NCBI RefSeq assembly: GCF_002894645.1
Contig: NZ_NCQY01000030.1
Span: forward strand, 466,325 to 530,324
DNA: 64,000 bases
From: Salinibacter altiplanensis
GTDB taxonomy: Bacteria > Bacteroidota > Rhodothermia > Rhodothermales > Salinibacteraceae
Direction of reading: 5' to 3'
Below are positions 36,624-46,252 of this stretch, in pieces. The position numbers and the translations under genes were made by a program. The notes under the pieces are model-generated. The model worked only from the letters and a program-made list of their open reading frames with translations. It had not been told where the DNA came from and made no database searches. Within the stretch, counting starts at the first letter, position 1. Each line of letters begins with the position of its first letter.

Positions 36624-36905
36624 TCCGCAGTGCGAAGACCTCATTCCGGCCTCCTTCCGAGTGCCCCTTCAGGGAAGAACCGCCCGCCGATTCCGCGGCG
36701 TCGAAGTGTCGTTGGGCCCCTCGCGCATGCAATTGATCGCCGGCCCAGAAACCTGCAACGAACGGCGTAGTGAACACGCCCTCTGACCCGCAGAAAATGG
36801 CCCTGCGGAGACGCATTGTCGTTTCGCCCCCGGCGTCGGGGGACATCGTGGTCATCGGTTCGATACTATTTCTGCCTCCCCTTCTCAGTTCCTCTGCCCC
36901 CACTC

Positions 36906-38318
36906 ATGGCCCGGTTGGCTTTCGTCGGTCTCACGTTTCTTCTTCTCCTGAGCGGCTGCAGTTCGTCTTCGGACGGGGACTCGCAACGCTCGCGGGACCA
37001 GGGAAACAGCTCGCCGCCCTCGGTGGAGGCGGTGCAGGCCCGCGGCGGAACCCTCCCGTTGCAGGAACGGATGAGCGGCACGGTGCGGGCGCGCAACCAA
37101 GTCGCCATCTACTCGGAGTTGAGTGAGCCGGTCGTCGCGGTGGAGGCCCAGACGGGCGACTACGTGGAGGCGGGAGAGCCGCTCGTTCGGCTCCGCCGCG
37201 AGACGTACCAGCAGCAGGTCCGACAATCCAAGGCCGCCCTCCGCAACGCCAAGGCCGAGGCCCAAGGGGCCCAGGCCGGCCTCCGCGAGCTTCGCTCTCA
37301 GCTGAAGCGCACCGAGCGCCTCGCCGACCAGGACTTTGAGAGCCAACAGCAGCTCGAATCGCTGCGGGCCCAGGTCGAGCAGGCCAAAGCGACCTACGAG
37401 CAGGCCCAGGCCCAGGTCGAGCAGGCCGAGGCAACCCTTCAGGAACAGCGGACGGCCCTCCGGCGGACCGTCGTGCGCGCTCCCGTGAGCGGGCAGGTGG
37501 GCCAGCGCAACGTGGAAGTCGGGCAGCGGGTGGGGCCTGACACGCGCCTGTACACGATGGGCAACCTCGATTCCGTGGAGGTACGCGTCGAGGTCACCGA
37601 CCGAATGTTTGGCCGCGTTCGTCCCGGACAGACGGCGCGCATCCACGTGCCGCGCCAGGACACCGTCCTCACGGCATCGGTTACTCGCATGTCGCCGTTT
37701 CTCAACGAGGCGTCGTACAGCGCCGAAGCCGTGATTGAAGTGCCCAACGAAAGCCGCCTTCTCAACCCCGGCATGTTTGTGGAGGTCGACGTGGCCTATG
37801 GCGAGAGCGAGCGGGCCACCATCGTCCCCCTCAGCGCCCTGTACCAAGACCCGGCCTCCGATGCCCGCGGCGTGTTCGTGGCCCCCACGCTGGGGACGGA
37901 AATTCCGGTGGACATGCCCGATGAGTTCGACGAAGACAATCCACCGCCGCTCACGCCCCCGACCCCCACGACCTTCCGTGAGGTGGAGGTCCTCGCGGAG
38001 GGACAACAGACGGCCGGGATCAACGGCGTGGCCCCCGGCGACTGGGTCGTGGCGGTGGGGCAGAACCTGCTCGCAAACGACACCGGCGAGCGAGTGGATG
38101 CCCGCGTGCGCCCCCTGCCCTGGTCCCGCCTGCTAGCCCTGCAGCGCCTGCAAGACACCGACCTTCTCAATCGGGTGCTCGAGCGCCAGCAGCGCCTCGC
38201 CAAGCAGCGATTTGGGGACGACTCAGCGTCGGACGACTCGGCGCGCTCCTCCGTGTCCAGCCAAGACGCCCCCACAGACACCACGGCCCTGGACATGACA
38301 ACGAGCCAGCGCCGCTAG
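36906..38318 (+). CDS. RND efflux periplasmic adaptor (membrane fusion lipoprotein)
   Basis: Periplasmic adaptor that couples an inner-membrane RND pump to an outer-membrane channel. The 470-residue protein has a lipoprotein signal ending in LLLLSGCSS (lipidated Cys near residue 17). It then has the lipoyl-like half-motifs, a long coiled-coil hairpin (about 90-200, rich in Gln, Glu, Ala) and the barrel region VRAPVSGQVGQRNVEVG. The C-terminal extension (VDARVRPLPWSRLLALQRLQ and on) is longer than usual. ATG at 36906 gives the signal peptide. The RND pump follows after 47 bp. No TolC-like channel gene is in the window. Confidence 0.9.
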   Translation: MARLAFVGLTFLLLLSGCSSSSDGDSQRSRDQGNSSPPSVEAVQARGGTLPLQERMSGTVRARNQVAIYSELSEPVVAVEAQTGDYVEAGEPLVRLRRETYQQQVRQSKAALRNAKAEAQGAQAGLRELRSQLKRTERLADQDFESQQQLESLRAQVEQAKATYEQAQAQVEQAEATLQEQRTALRRTVVRAPVSGQVGQRNVEVGQRVGPDTRLYTMGNLDSVEVRVEVTDRMFGRVRPGQTARIHVPRQDTVLTASVTRMSPFLNEASYSAEAVIEVPNESRLLNPGMFVEVDVAYGESERATIVPLSALYQDPASDARGVFVAPTLGTEIPVDMPDEFDEDNPPPLTPPTPTTFREVEVLAEGQQTAGINGVAPGDWVVAVGQNLLANDTGERVDARVRPLPWSRLLALQRLQDTDLLNRVLERQQRLAKQRFGDDSASDDSARSSVSSQDAPTDTTALDMTTSQRR

Positions 38319-38365
38319 CCCCCGCTGCCCCTCGTCACTCCTCCCTTGTTTGATCGCCCCCGCTC

Positions 38366-41300
38366 ATGTCGCTCTACGACGTTTCTATTCGACGCCCGGT
38401 CGCGACGGCGATGACGTTTTTGGCCATCATCGTGGTCGGTAGTGTCAGCTTTTACTACCTGCCGGTCGATCTCCTGCCGGAGATCGAGTATCCCCGCGTA
38501 ACGGTCTACACCAACTACCCGAACGTGGGGCCGGAGGAGGTCGAGACCATCATCACCGACCCGGTCTCGAACGCGGTCTCGAGCGTCCCCAACGTGGAGC
38601 GGATTACCTCCAGCTCCGAGGAGGGGTCGAGCCGGATCAACCTCGAGTTTGCGCAGGGCACCGACCTGAACGCGGCGGCCAACGACGTGCGGGCCGCCCT
38701 CGACCGCATCCGGGACGACCTGCCGGTGGAGGCCGAACCGCCCGGCATCTGGAAGTTCGACCCCAACAGCCAGGAGATCGTGACCATCGCGGTGGAGTCG
38801 AGCCGCGACATGGAGTCGCTCACGCGGCTGATGGAGCGCAACTTGGGAAAGCAGTTTGAGAAAATTCCAGGGGTGGGCACCCTCAACATCCAGGGCGGCA
38901 TTTACCGGCAGATCCGCGTCAACATCGATCGTGATCGGCTGAAGTCCTACAGCCTGTCGGCCGCGCAGGTGCAGCAGGCCATCTCGTCGTCCAACGTGGC
39001 GCTTCCAGGGGGCAACGTGAAAGAGGGGCTGAATGACCTCTACGTTCGGACGCAGGGGGAGTACGAGTCACTCGACGAGATCCGGCGCACCGTCGTCGCG
39101 ACCGCCGAGCAAACCCCCATCCGCGTGGAGGACGTGGCCGAGGTGGTGGACGGCTACGAAGACCTGGGCCGCGTGGCGGAGTTGAACGGCATCCCAGTCG
39201 TTCGCCTTGAGATCCAGAAGCAGAGCGGGGCCAACACCGTCACCGTCGCGGACAACATCCGCACGGAGGTGGACCGTGTCAATGAGGCGCGCTCCGATGT
39301 GAACCTGACGGTCGTAAGCGACCAGAGTCAGTTCATCCGGAAGTCGATCAACAACGTCCAGAACTCGGCCCTCTGGGGCTCGCTCCTGGCCATCTTGGTG
39401 CTGTACCTGTTTCTCCGGAACGGATCGACGACGTTCATCATCGCGTTGTCGATTCCCATCTCGATCATCGCGACGTTCGCCCTGCTGTTCTTCAACGACC
39501 TGACGCTGAACCAGATGACGTTTGGGGGGCTGGCCTTGGGGGTGGGCCTGATCGTCGACAACGCAATCGTGGTGTTAGAAAACATCATTCGCCAACGGGA
39601 GGAGAAGGGACGATCGCTCAAGGAGGCGGCGTCCATCGGCACCCGTGAGGTGGCGGGCGCCATCGTGGCGTCCACACTCACGACCTCGGTCATCTTCCTC
39701 CCACTCGTCTTCGCGCGAACCACCACCGCGGCCCTTTTTCAGTCACTGGCCCTGGTGGTGGTGTTTGCCCTCGTGTGCTCGCTGCTCGTGGCGCTTACGC
39801 TCGTGCCCATGATGGCGAGTCGCTTCCTAACGGTGGATGCCGGCGACCAGACCCTCGACCAGGATGCATCGAAGTCGTGGTTTCAGCGTGCGTTCGCCCG
39901 CCTGGAAAATCGATACTCATCCCTCATCGAATCCCTTCTCGGTCGTCGCTGGCTCGTGTTTGGGGCCACGGCACTGCTGCTTGGCGGGGCCGTGGCGCTG
40001 TGGCCCATGGTGTCGGTTGAGTTGGCGCCCCAAACCGACGCCAACGAGATCGACATCGACCTGGACATGGCCCAGGGGACCAACATCGCCGTCGTGATGG
40101 AATACCTCGACGAGCTGGAGCAGAACGTGAAGCCGATGCTCCCGGAGGAGGACATGGAAAACTTCGCCAAGCAGGTGCAGCCGTGGGGGGCAGAGGTCGA
40201 AATCCGGCTCAAACCGTCCGGTGAGCGGTCCGTCAACACCTTCGCGCTGGCCGACAGCATCCGGTCCGAAGTGCTCGGAACGGTCCCCGGCGCCGACATT
40301 CGGGTCGGCGCCCAGTCGGGCCTCTGGATCCTGCGACGTGTCTTTAGCACCGGCGGGGGCAACGAGGCCCTGCAGGTGGAGCTCCGCGGGTACGACCTGG
40401 ACCGTGCCCGGTCCCTTTCCAAACGCATTCAGTCTCGGCTCGAAGACGTTGACGGCGTCGCCTCGGCCCGGACGGGACGGCGCGAGGGGCGCCCCGAGCA
40501 GAACATTCGCTTCCTCCGCGACAAGATTTCCTCCCTGGGGCTGTCGACACAGGAGGTGGCCGCGGCCGTTCAGACGAACGTGGGCGGAAGCCGGGCCGCC
40601 TCCTATCGCGCCGGCGGCGAGCAATTCCCCATTACCGTCCGCCTGCGGCCCGAGGACCGGTTGTCGGTGGAGGACCTGGACAACGTGTCGATCCAGACGC
40701 CCAACGGCGAGTCCGTGCCCCTTTCCACCCTCGTCGACACGGACCGGGGACGGGGCCCTACGGAGATCCAGCGCATCAGTGGCCAGCGTGTCACCTACAT
40801 CTCGGCCACCCTCAACAGCGACGCGGTGCTCGGGGAAGTCGTGGAGCGCGCCCGAAGCGACTTGGCCGACCTCAATCTGCCGGGGGGCTTCTCCATCACC
40901 TTTGGGGGCGAGTACCGTGAGCAGCAGAAGGCACAAACGGACTTTCTGATCGCAATCATCATGGCCCTGGTGCTCATCTACATGGTGATGGCCGGCCAGT
41001 TCGAGCGCTTCCTCGACCCGTTTGTCGTCATGTTCAGCGTGCCCCTGGTGCTCATCGGGGTGCTGCCAACCCTCGTGCTCACCGGCACCACGGTGAACAT
41101 TCAGAGCGTAATGGGACTCGTGATGCTGATCGGCATCGTGGTGAACAATGCCATCGTACTGGTCGACTACATCAATCTGATGCGGCGCGAGCACGAGATG
41201 GACCTGATGCCGGCGGTGGCCGAGGCTGGACGCTTGCGCCTGCGCCCCATCCTGATGACCACGCTGACCACTGTGCTCGGCCTGGTGCCGCTCGCCCTGG

Positions 41301-41497
41301 GGATCGGGGCCGGGGCCGAGATTCAGGCCGCGCTCGCCCGGGTGGTGATCGGGGGCCTCATTGCCTCCACCCTGGTTACCCTCGTCCTGATCCCCACAGC
41401 GTACGTCAGTCTCGAACTCACGGCCCGTACCGTGCGGTCGAAGCTGCCGGACTGGTCCTGGCTCCCCGACTCTACCCTGCGGCCGCGACAAGCGTAG
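38366..41497 (+). CDS. RND family multidrug efflux pump, HAE1 type
   Basis: Inner-membrane proton-driven efflux pump of 1043 residues with the RND layout. A first helix ([20 protein letters not shown]) is followed by a porter domain, helices 2-6, a second porter domain and helices 8-12. Motif A-like [20 protein letters not shown] carries the first proton-relay Asp, but the neighbouring position is Asn rather than the second Asp of AcrB (GLLVDDAIVV). Substrate cannot be predicted. It forms a transcription unit with the adaptor upstream. Confidence 0.92.
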   Translation: MSLYDVSIRRPVATAMTFLAIIVVGSVSFYYLPVDLLPEIEYPRVTVYTNYPNVGPEEVETIITDPVSNAVSSVPNVERITSSSEEGSSRINLEFAQGTDLNAAANDVRAALDRIRDDLPVEAEPPGIWKFDPNSQEIVTIAVESSRDMESLTRLMERNLGKQFEKIPGVGTLNIQGGIYRQIRVNIDRDRLKSYSLSAAQVQQAISSSNVALPGGNVKEGLNDLYVRTQGEYESLDEIRRTVVATAEQTPIRVEDVAEVVDGYEDLGRVAELNGIPVVRLEIQKQSGANTVTVADNIRTEVDRVNEARSDVNLTVVSDQSQFIRKSINNVQNSALWGSLLAILVLYLFLRNGSTTFIIALSIPISIIATFALLFFNDLTLNQMTFGGLALGVGLIVDNAIVVLENIIRQREEKGRSLKEAASIGTREVAGAIVASTLTTSVIFLPLVFARTTTAALFQSLALVVVFALVCSLLVALTLVPMMASRFLTVDAGDQTLDQDASKSWFQRAFARLENRYSSLIESLLGRRWLVFGATALLLGGAVALWPMVSVELAPQTDANEIDIDLDMAQGTNIAVVMEYLDELEQNVKPMLPEEDMENFAKQVQPWGAEVEIRLKPSGERSVNTFALADSIRSEVLGTVPGADIRVGAQSGLWILRRVFSTGGGNEALQVELRGYDLDRARSLSKRIQSRLEDVDGVASARTGRREGRPEQNIRFLRDKISSLGLSTQEVAAAVQTNVGGSRAASYRAGGEQFPITVRLRPEDRLSVEDLDNVSIQTPNGESVPLSTLVDTDRGRGPTEIQRISGQRVTYISATLNSDAVLGEVVERARSDLADLNLPGGFSITFGGEYREQQKAQTDFLIAIIMALVLIYMVMAGQFERFLDPFVVMFSVPLVLIGVLPTLVLTGTTVNIQSVMGLVMLIGIVVNNAIVLVDYINLMRREHEMDLMPAVAEAGRLRLRPILMTTLTTVLGLVPLALGIGAGAEIQAALARVVIGGLIASTLVTLVLIPTAYVSLELTARTVRSKLPDWSWLPDSTLRPRQA

Positions 41498-41536
41498 GTC
41501 CTTCGTCCCCGGCGTCTCACGCACCCGACCTCCCCC

Positions 41537-42187
41537 ATGCGTTCCTCTCGCCGACTGCTCCTTCCGCTCCTCGCGATTGGCCTCCTCGGAGGCGGGCTGC
41601 TTCCCCTCTCCGGCTGCGCACAGGATGAGGAACAGCCCCCGACCGGCGGGCCGGACACCTCGGCGACGCCGACGTCCGCCCCCCCTTCGATCGTAGACTC
41701 CACGGTCGGGGCGGACGTGCCCTTCGTGGTGAGCCCGGAGGAAACCGTCGAGGGCATGCTGGAGCTCGCTGGCGTCTCCAGGGCGGACACGGTGTACGAC
41801 CTCGGAAGCGGCGACGGGCGCATTCCCATCACGGCCGCCAAACAGTACAGTGCTCGCGGCGTGGGGATTGAAATTAAGCCGGACCTCGTCCAACGGGCCC
41901 GCAAACGCGCGAAGCTCGCCGGCGTCCAGGACCTCGTGGAGTTTCGGCGGCAGGATCTTTTCGAGGCAAACTTCAGCGACGCGACCGTCGTGACGATGTA
42001 CCTCTTCCCGGAGGTGAACCTCAAGCTCCGGCCCATGCTTTTTGAGCAGCTCGCCCCAGGGACGCGCGTCGTCTCCCATAGCTTCGACATGGACGGCTGG
42101 GCGCCCGACTCGACGGCCAACGTGGACGGGGACGTGCTGTACCTTTGGACCATTCCGGAAGAGACTCCCGATCACCTACAGGAATAA
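41537..42187 (+). CDS. Predicted exported lipoprotein methyltransferase (ATPSCKMT/FAM173-like)
   Basis: A 216-residue class I SAM-dependent methyltransferase with an N-terminal lipoprotein signal: basic MRSSRR, hydrophobic stretch, lipobox LSGC with Cys27, then a Pro/Thr-rich linker. The catalytic part has the SAM site VYDLGSGDGRIPITAA, the acidic loop GVGIEIKPDLVQRARKRAKL and a MYLFPEVNLKLRPML segment. The set resembles the lysine methyltransferases of the FAM173/ATPSCKMT group. SAM is not normally found in the periplasm, so either the signal anchors the enzyme from the inside, it is not exported, or it acts unusually. It lies 39 bp after the RND pump gene. Confidence 0.8.
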   Translation: MRSSRRLLLPLLAIGLLGGGLLPLSGCAQDEEQPPTGGPDTSATPTSAPPSIVDSTVGADVPFVVSPEETVEGMLELAGVSRADTVYDLGSGDGRIPITAAKQYSARGVGIEIKPDLVQRARKRAKLAGVQDLVEFRRQDLFEANFSDATVVTMYLFPEVNLKLRPMLFEQLAPGTRVVSHSFDMDGWAPDSTANVDGDVLYLWTIPEETPDHLQE

Positions 42188-42207
42188 GGCTCTTCCCCGT
42201 TTCACTA

Positions 42208-42247
42208 CCAACCCCCGCTCCTGCCGAAGGGCAAGAGCGGGGGTTGG
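42208..42247 (+). terminator. Strong hairpin between the methyltransferase and tRNA-Ala
   Basis: CCAACCCCCGCTC (42208-42220) pairs perfectly with GAGCGGGGGTTGG (42235-42247), and TGCC/GGCA inside closes a GAAG tetraloop. It lies 21 bp after the stop codon. There is no T-run, so it is a structure-based or bidirectional terminator between two convergent transcripts. Confidence 0.7.
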
Positions 42248-42274
42248 CATTGTGGACCCAATTCGCCGGGAGAG

Positions 42275-42347
42275 TGGAGCCACTGGGATTCGAACCCAGG
42301 ACCTCTGGAGTGCGATTCCAGCGCTCTACCAACTGAGCTATGGCCCC
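42275..42347 (-). tRNA. tRNA-Ala (anticodon CGC)
   Basis: Reading the minus strand gives a full cloverleaf. The acceptor stem GGGGCCA/TGGCTCC has one G-U pair, and the D-arm GCTCAGTTGGTAGAGC is regular. The anticodon stem CTGGA/TCCAG carries loop ATCGCAC with anticodon CGC (codon GCG, alanine). The T-arm is CTGGG-TTCGAAT-CCCAG. The discriminator is A and the 3' CCA is not encoded. Confidence 0.95.
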
Positions 42348-42599
42348 AGACGGAAAAATGACCAGCGCAGCAGAAGGCGTTGCTGGTCTGCTTGATAAGA
42401 CACGTTTGACTACGGTCCCTTTTTCGAGTCTGTTCCTTCCCGGTGCGCGACTGAGCCTCCTTGCCGGCCGAATTGTCGTGAGAACCGTGCGAAGTCCGGC
42501 GGTCTTGACGAGCGTGTAAGAAGACCAATCCTGCTGGCACGTCCCCTCACCCTGACCGTATCGCCGAACGCTGCCTCTTGTAATAAGCGTCCCTATACC

Positions 42600-42761
42600 A
42601 TGAGTCACCAAAATCTCCCGACGAAGACGTGTCCGGTGTGCAACCGTGAGTTTGAGTGGCGCAAGAAGTGGGAGGACGATTGGGAAAACGTGAAGTACTG
42701 CAGCGAGCGCTGCCGCCGCAACAAGGACCGCGACCGCATCCCCTGGGCGAAAGAGGAGTAG
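42600..42761 (+). CDS. DUF2256 zinc-ribbon-like small protein, 53 aa
   Basis: Small protein not much longer than its metal-binding core: [18 protein letters not shown] with one Cys pair and [13 protein letters not shown] with another, so a CxxC...CxxxC zinc site. This matches DUF2256, a family commonly encoded next to cryptochrome DASH or photolyase, which is the next gene here (57 bp gap). The start ATG at 42600 (MSHQNLPTK) and stop at 42759-42761 frame a clean ORF. Role unknown; context suggests a link to photoreceptor/DNA repair function. Confidence 0.85.
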   Translation: MSHQNLPTKTCPVCNREFEWRKKWEDDWENVKYCSERCRRNKDRDRIPWAKEE

Positions 42762-42818
42762 CGCACAGACCGACCGGAGGGCCCCTGCTTCCGACGCCCG
42801 AGCAGTCAGAATTCGCCA

Positions 42819-44288
42819 TTGCATCGCCCCATCACCGTGCTTTCGACCGCCCTCGTCTGGATTCGGAACGACCTCCGCGTGCGTGACCACGCCCCCCTCC
42901 GCTACGCGGCCGACCACTACGACCAAGTCCTTCCGGTCTACTGCTTCGACCCACGCCACTTCGGCACGACCATGTTCGACCTGCCGAAGATGAGTGCCAT
43001 CCGGGCCCGCTTCCTCCGCGAAAGCGTACAGGACCTTCGAGACTCGTATCAAAACCTCGGGACAAACCTCGTGGTCCGCCGAGGACGTCCCGAAGACATC
43101 CTGCCGGAGCTCGTGCGGCAGACCGGCGCCAACGAGGTGCTTCAGTTTCAGGAAGTCGGGGGCGAGGAGGAAAACGTGGAAACGGCCGTGGAGGACGCGC
43201 TCCGCGACACCGATGCCACGCCCGGCTTTTTCTGGGGGAAGACCCTCTACCACATCGACGACGTTCCCTTCGACGGCCCCGACGACATTCCGAAGGTGTA
43301 CACCAACTTTCGGAAGGCCGTCGAGAAGAAAAGCACGGTCCGCCCCCCTCTAGACGCCCCGGACTCGCTTCTCCCTCTGCCCGAAGACATCGATCCGGGG
43401 ACGATTCCCACACTCAACGAGCTCGGCTTCGAGGACGACGGGACCGTCGATGAGCGGGGCGTGCTTCCCTTCCGGGGCGGTGAGACCCGAGGACACGACC
43501 GCATCGACGAGTACATCTGGCGCGGAGATTTTCTGAAGAAATACAAGACCACACGCAACGGCCTGCTCGGCGCGAACTACTCCGCGAAGTTCAGCGCTTG
43601 GCTCGCGCACGGCTGCATCACCCCCCGACAAATCCACGAAGAGGTGGAGCGCTACGAGGACCGGCGGGTCGACAACAAGTCGACGTACTGGATGAAATTT
43701 GAGCTGATCTGGCGCGATTTCTTCAGCTACGTCACGTGGGAGGCCGGCGACCGTCTCTTCCGTCCCGGCGGCATCAACGGCAACGACATCGACTGGCGCT
43801 ACTACGACAAGTCGTTCGAACGGTGGGCCGCCGGCACCACCGGCATCCCGTTCGTCGACGCCAACATGCGGGAGCTGAACCGAACCGGCTACATGTCCAA
43901 CCGGGGCCGCCAGAACGTCGCCAGCATGCTCTCACAGAGCCTGAAGCTGGACTGGCGCATGGGAGCGGCCTACTTTGAGTCGCGCCTCGTGGACTACGAC
44001 GTCGGCTCCAACTGGGGCAACTGGGCCTACAACTCCCGCGTGGGCAACGACCCGAGGGCCCGTTACTTCAACATCGTGAAGCAGGCCAAGCGCTACGACG
44101 AGAACGGCGAGTACGTTCGCTACTGGCTGCCAGAACTGGAGGACGTGCCCGACACGTTCGTGCACACCCCCCACCGCATGAGCCACGAGCAGCAGAAGCG
44201 CTACGGCTGCGTTCTGGGGGCGGACTACCCGAAGCCCGTCGTGGACCTGGACAAAACATACGAGCGGATCCGAAACGAACGGAAGTAA
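42819..44288 (+). CDS. Cryptochrome DASH
   Basis: FAD/blue-light protein of the photolyase superfamily, DASH subfamily, with DNA-repair activity on single-stranded DNA in known members. The 489-residue product has the antenna-binding N-terminal domain (LVWIRNDLRVRDHAPL) and the FAD domain with FSAWLAHGCITPRQI and FELIWRDFFSYV. It also has the DASH signature GYMSNRGRQNVASMLSQSL and DYDVGSNWGNWAYNSRVG. The likely start is TTG at 42819 or GTG at 42837; neither has a Shine-Dalgarno sequence. It is preceded by the DUF2256 gene, a common pairing. Confidence 0.94.
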   Translation: MHRPITVLSTALVWIRNDLRVRDHAPLRYAADHYDQVLPVYCFDPRHFGTTMFDLPKMSAIRARFLRESVQDLRDSYQNLGTNLVVRRGRPEDILPELVRQTGANEVLQFQEVGGEEENVETAVEDALRDTDATPGFFWGKTLYHIDDVPFDGPDDIPKVYTNFRKAVEKKSTVRPPLDAPDSLLPLPEDIDPGTIPTLNELGFEDDGTVDERGVLPFRGGETRGHDRIDEYIWRGDFLKKYKTTRNGLLGANYSAKFSAWLAHGCITPRQIHEEVERYEDRRVDNKSTYWMKFELIWRDFFSYVTWEAGDRLFRPGGINGNDIDWRYYDKSFERWAAGTTGIPFVDANMRELNRTGYMSNRGRQNVASMLSQSLKLDWRMGAAYFESRLVDYDVGSNWGNWAYNSRVGNDPRARYFNIVKQAKRYDENGEYVRYWLPELEDVPDTFVHTPHRMSHEQQKRYGCVLGADYPKPVVDLDKTYERIRNERK

Positions 44289-44607
44289 GGCGGCCTTCTA
44301 CGGCAGACACGTAGGGGGCGTTCACCCCTCGGGCAGTGCAGGTCCCTCCTCCCTTTCGTTCCGCACTGCCGTCGCACACTGACGGGTGGGCCGTCGACGC
44401 GGGACAGGCAGTGGGTGACGACATGGTCGCGTCTACGGCGGCGTAGGGTCTTCACCGCAGAGAGGTTGCGAGGGGTGGGGATGTCCCTGGACGAGCCGGC
44501 TCCCTTGTGCAGGGCCCTCTCTTCTCCTCACACCCATCTGTCTGGGGACGACGGACCTACATCTTCTCCTCCCTCGCAGTGCCTGCCGCCCCAGGGCAGT
44601 CCCCGGC
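44289..44607. other. Gene-free stretch between convergent genes
   Basis: No gene in 319 bp. One inverted repeat stands out, GGCAGTGC (44332-44339) with GCACTGCC (44363-44370), an 8 bp stem with a 23 base loop, 44 bp after the cryptochrome stop. It has no T-run on either strand and is only a weak terminator candidate. Confidence 0.4.
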
Positions 44608-45234
44608 TCAAGGACTCTTCCGGCCGCCCGCCACGAAGAAGTCGTCCTGACGCCAGGCACAATCCACCTCCGTAAACCCAGCGCGCTCCATGGCCTTGAG
44701 CTGCGAGTAGAGCGGAAGGGTACCAACGTGATCCCCGATGAGGCAGTGTCCACCGGGACGCAGAGGTTCGAGAACGCTCCGAAAGAGAAGCTCGTAGCGC
44801 GACTCCGCCTCCGCCGGATCCACCTCATGCCCTACAATTGCGTGTAGGGCCAAGGAGGCCACGACAAGGTCGTACGGCCCACCCGGGAGCGGTGCCCCGT
44901 CGGAGGGCACCGCCACCTGAAGGGGCTCGGCATTGCGGGTGAGCTGTCCCACCTTCTCGTGCGCGATGGAAAGCAGATCGGGGTCTTCGTCGAGCAGTAC
45001 GAGTTCCACCTGCGGGTAGGCGTCGAACACTGTGGCGGCCGCGTTGCCGGTGCCACACGCAAGGTCGCAGACCGTGGCCCCGGGTGGCAGGGGCGGGAGG
45101 GCCATCGCCAGTTCTTCGAGCATCGGAACGGCCTGCGGAAGCTGGCGCTCAAGATGAATGTCGTACCAGCGGCCGTCATCCCAATGCCCCCCCTCGCGAC
45201 GCAGATTATCTCTCCAATTCGGAAGATCACTCAT
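44608..45234 (-). CDS. SAM-dependent methyltransferase, 208 aa
   Basis: Class I methyltransferase with motif I VCDLACGTGNAAATVF, the acidic loop VELVLLDEDPDLL, motif IV region YDLVVASLALHAIVG and post-motif RPGGHCLIGDHVGTLP. The N-terminal part (WRDNLRREGGHWDDGRWYD) is not specific. No close family can be named, and small-molecule methylation is the usual function for this type. It lies 57 bp downstream of lexA on the same strand and could share its transcript. Confidence 0.8.
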   Translation of the reverse strand: MSDLPNWRDNLRREGGHWDDGRWYDIHLERQLPQAVPMLEELAMALPPLPPGATVCDLACGTGNAAATVFDAYPQVELVLLDEDPDLLSIAHEKVGQLTRNAEPLQVAVPSDGAPLPGGPYDLVVASLALHAIVGHEVDPAEAESRYELLFRSVLEPLRPGGHCLIGDHVGTLPLYSQLKAMERAGFTEVDCAWRQDDFFVAGGRKSP

Positions 45235-45291
45235 GGAAGCAAAGGCGTGAGACCAGAACGATCGGAGGTGTACAGATGTCTTTACAGGGGA

Positions 45292-45942
45292 CTAGCGGAC
45301 AGCCGGAACCCCTTGGTTGCTTTTTTTGTGAATGCCATCGTCGTTGATGTGACCCACGTAGCGCCCGAGAATAGTAACTTCCTCGAACACGTCGGGCTGG
45401 ATGTGGATGTCCTCGTATTCCGGATTGCAGGGCTCTAGACGAAGGCCCTCGTCGTCGTGGTGCACGCGTTTGAGAGAGGTCTCCCCGTCGTACAGCACTG
45501 CACCGATGCCGCCTTCCGGAATGTCCTCATCGATGAGCAGCACGTAGTCGCCATCGTGGATGTTTGCCCCCCGCATGGACTGCCCCGACACTCGGATGGC
45601 AAAAATTTGGTCGAGGTTCGGAAAGAGCGTGTCGAGCGTGATCGTCCCAAGATCGGCCTCCACGGCCTCCTGAAGCATTCCCGCCGAAATGATGCCCTTC
45701 ACTGGAATGCCGGGTTCTTCCTGCTCCTGGTACCGCTTCGCGAGGTGATAGCCCTGATCGTCCCGCGTGAGGTGCCCCTTTCGGTGGAGCGCCTTCAGAT
45801 TCTGAGTGACGCTGTTGGGCGAACTGTACCCGAAGTGATCAATGATCTCCCGGTAGGTTGGCCAGACGCCTGTGTCCCGGGTGTGATCAATCAGGAACTG
45901 CAGGAATTCATGCTGCTTGGCGGTGAGCTTTTTCCGGCCCAT
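45292..45942 (-). CDS. lexA: LexA repressor
   Basis: SOS-response repressor and self-cleaving protease. The 216-residue protein has an N-terminal winged helix (LTAKQHEFLQFLIDH, TYREIIDHFGYSSPNSVTQN, LKALHRKGHL). It has the Ala-Gly cleavage site in GIISAGML and the Ser-Lys pair of the S24 domain: catalytic Ser in VSGQSMRGANIHDGDYV and Lys in ETSLKRVHHD. ATG at 45942 (MGRKKLTAKQ) fits LexA; an upstream start adds a Cys-rich unrelated tail. I could not find a convincing SOS-type palindrome in the 310 bp upstream. Confidence 0.93.
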   Translation of the reverse strand: MGRKKLTAKQHEFLQFLIDHTRDTGVWPTYREIIDHFGYSSPNSVTQNLKALHRKGHLTRDDQGYHLAKRYQEQEEPGIPVKGIISAGMLQEAVEADLGTITLDTLFPNLDQIFAIRVSGQSMRGANIHDGDYVLLIDEDIPEGGIGAVLYDGETSLKRVHHDDEGLRLEPCNPEYEDIHIQPDVFEEVTILGRYVGHINDDGIHKKSNQGVPAVR

Positions 45943-46252
45943 GGCGGGAAAGCAGTGACACTCAGCTGGTGAATCCGATGCCAGAGCTTTCGGCAAGGAA
46001 CAGGGAAGACCACATGTTCCACACAGTAGGGTATCGAGCACATCGGACAAGGTCAAGTCCCCAAGCCGGGGGGGCAGAGGAGTCGCGTACCGATCCTGGA
46101 CTCGGGGACCGACGGCAATCCGTACTCATCGGACGCGTGCACAGGCCTCTCTATCCAGTCAAATGGGATCCTGTCCCACGGGCACATGGGGCAATCGGCG
46201 TGAATTTCGCCACCAGGAAATAGAGGTGCGTGCCACGGTTCGGGGCTATTGA
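45943..46252. other. Intergenic region upstream of lexA
   Basis: The lexA promoter should lie in these 310 bp. The only repeats seen are GGAAC (45999-46003) with GTTCC, 14 bp apart, and TGGGA/TCCCA around 46162-46176. Neither matches a known LexA box, and I see no gene here. Confidence 0.4.

Noticed and set aside
44332-44370. Terminator after cryptochrome DASH
   Set aside because: The 8 bp stem has a 23 base loop and no T-run on either strand.
45943-46252. LexA box before lexA
   Set aside because: GGAAC-N14-GTTCC and TGGGA/TCCCA repeats occur but match no known LexA operator and lie at inconsistent positions.
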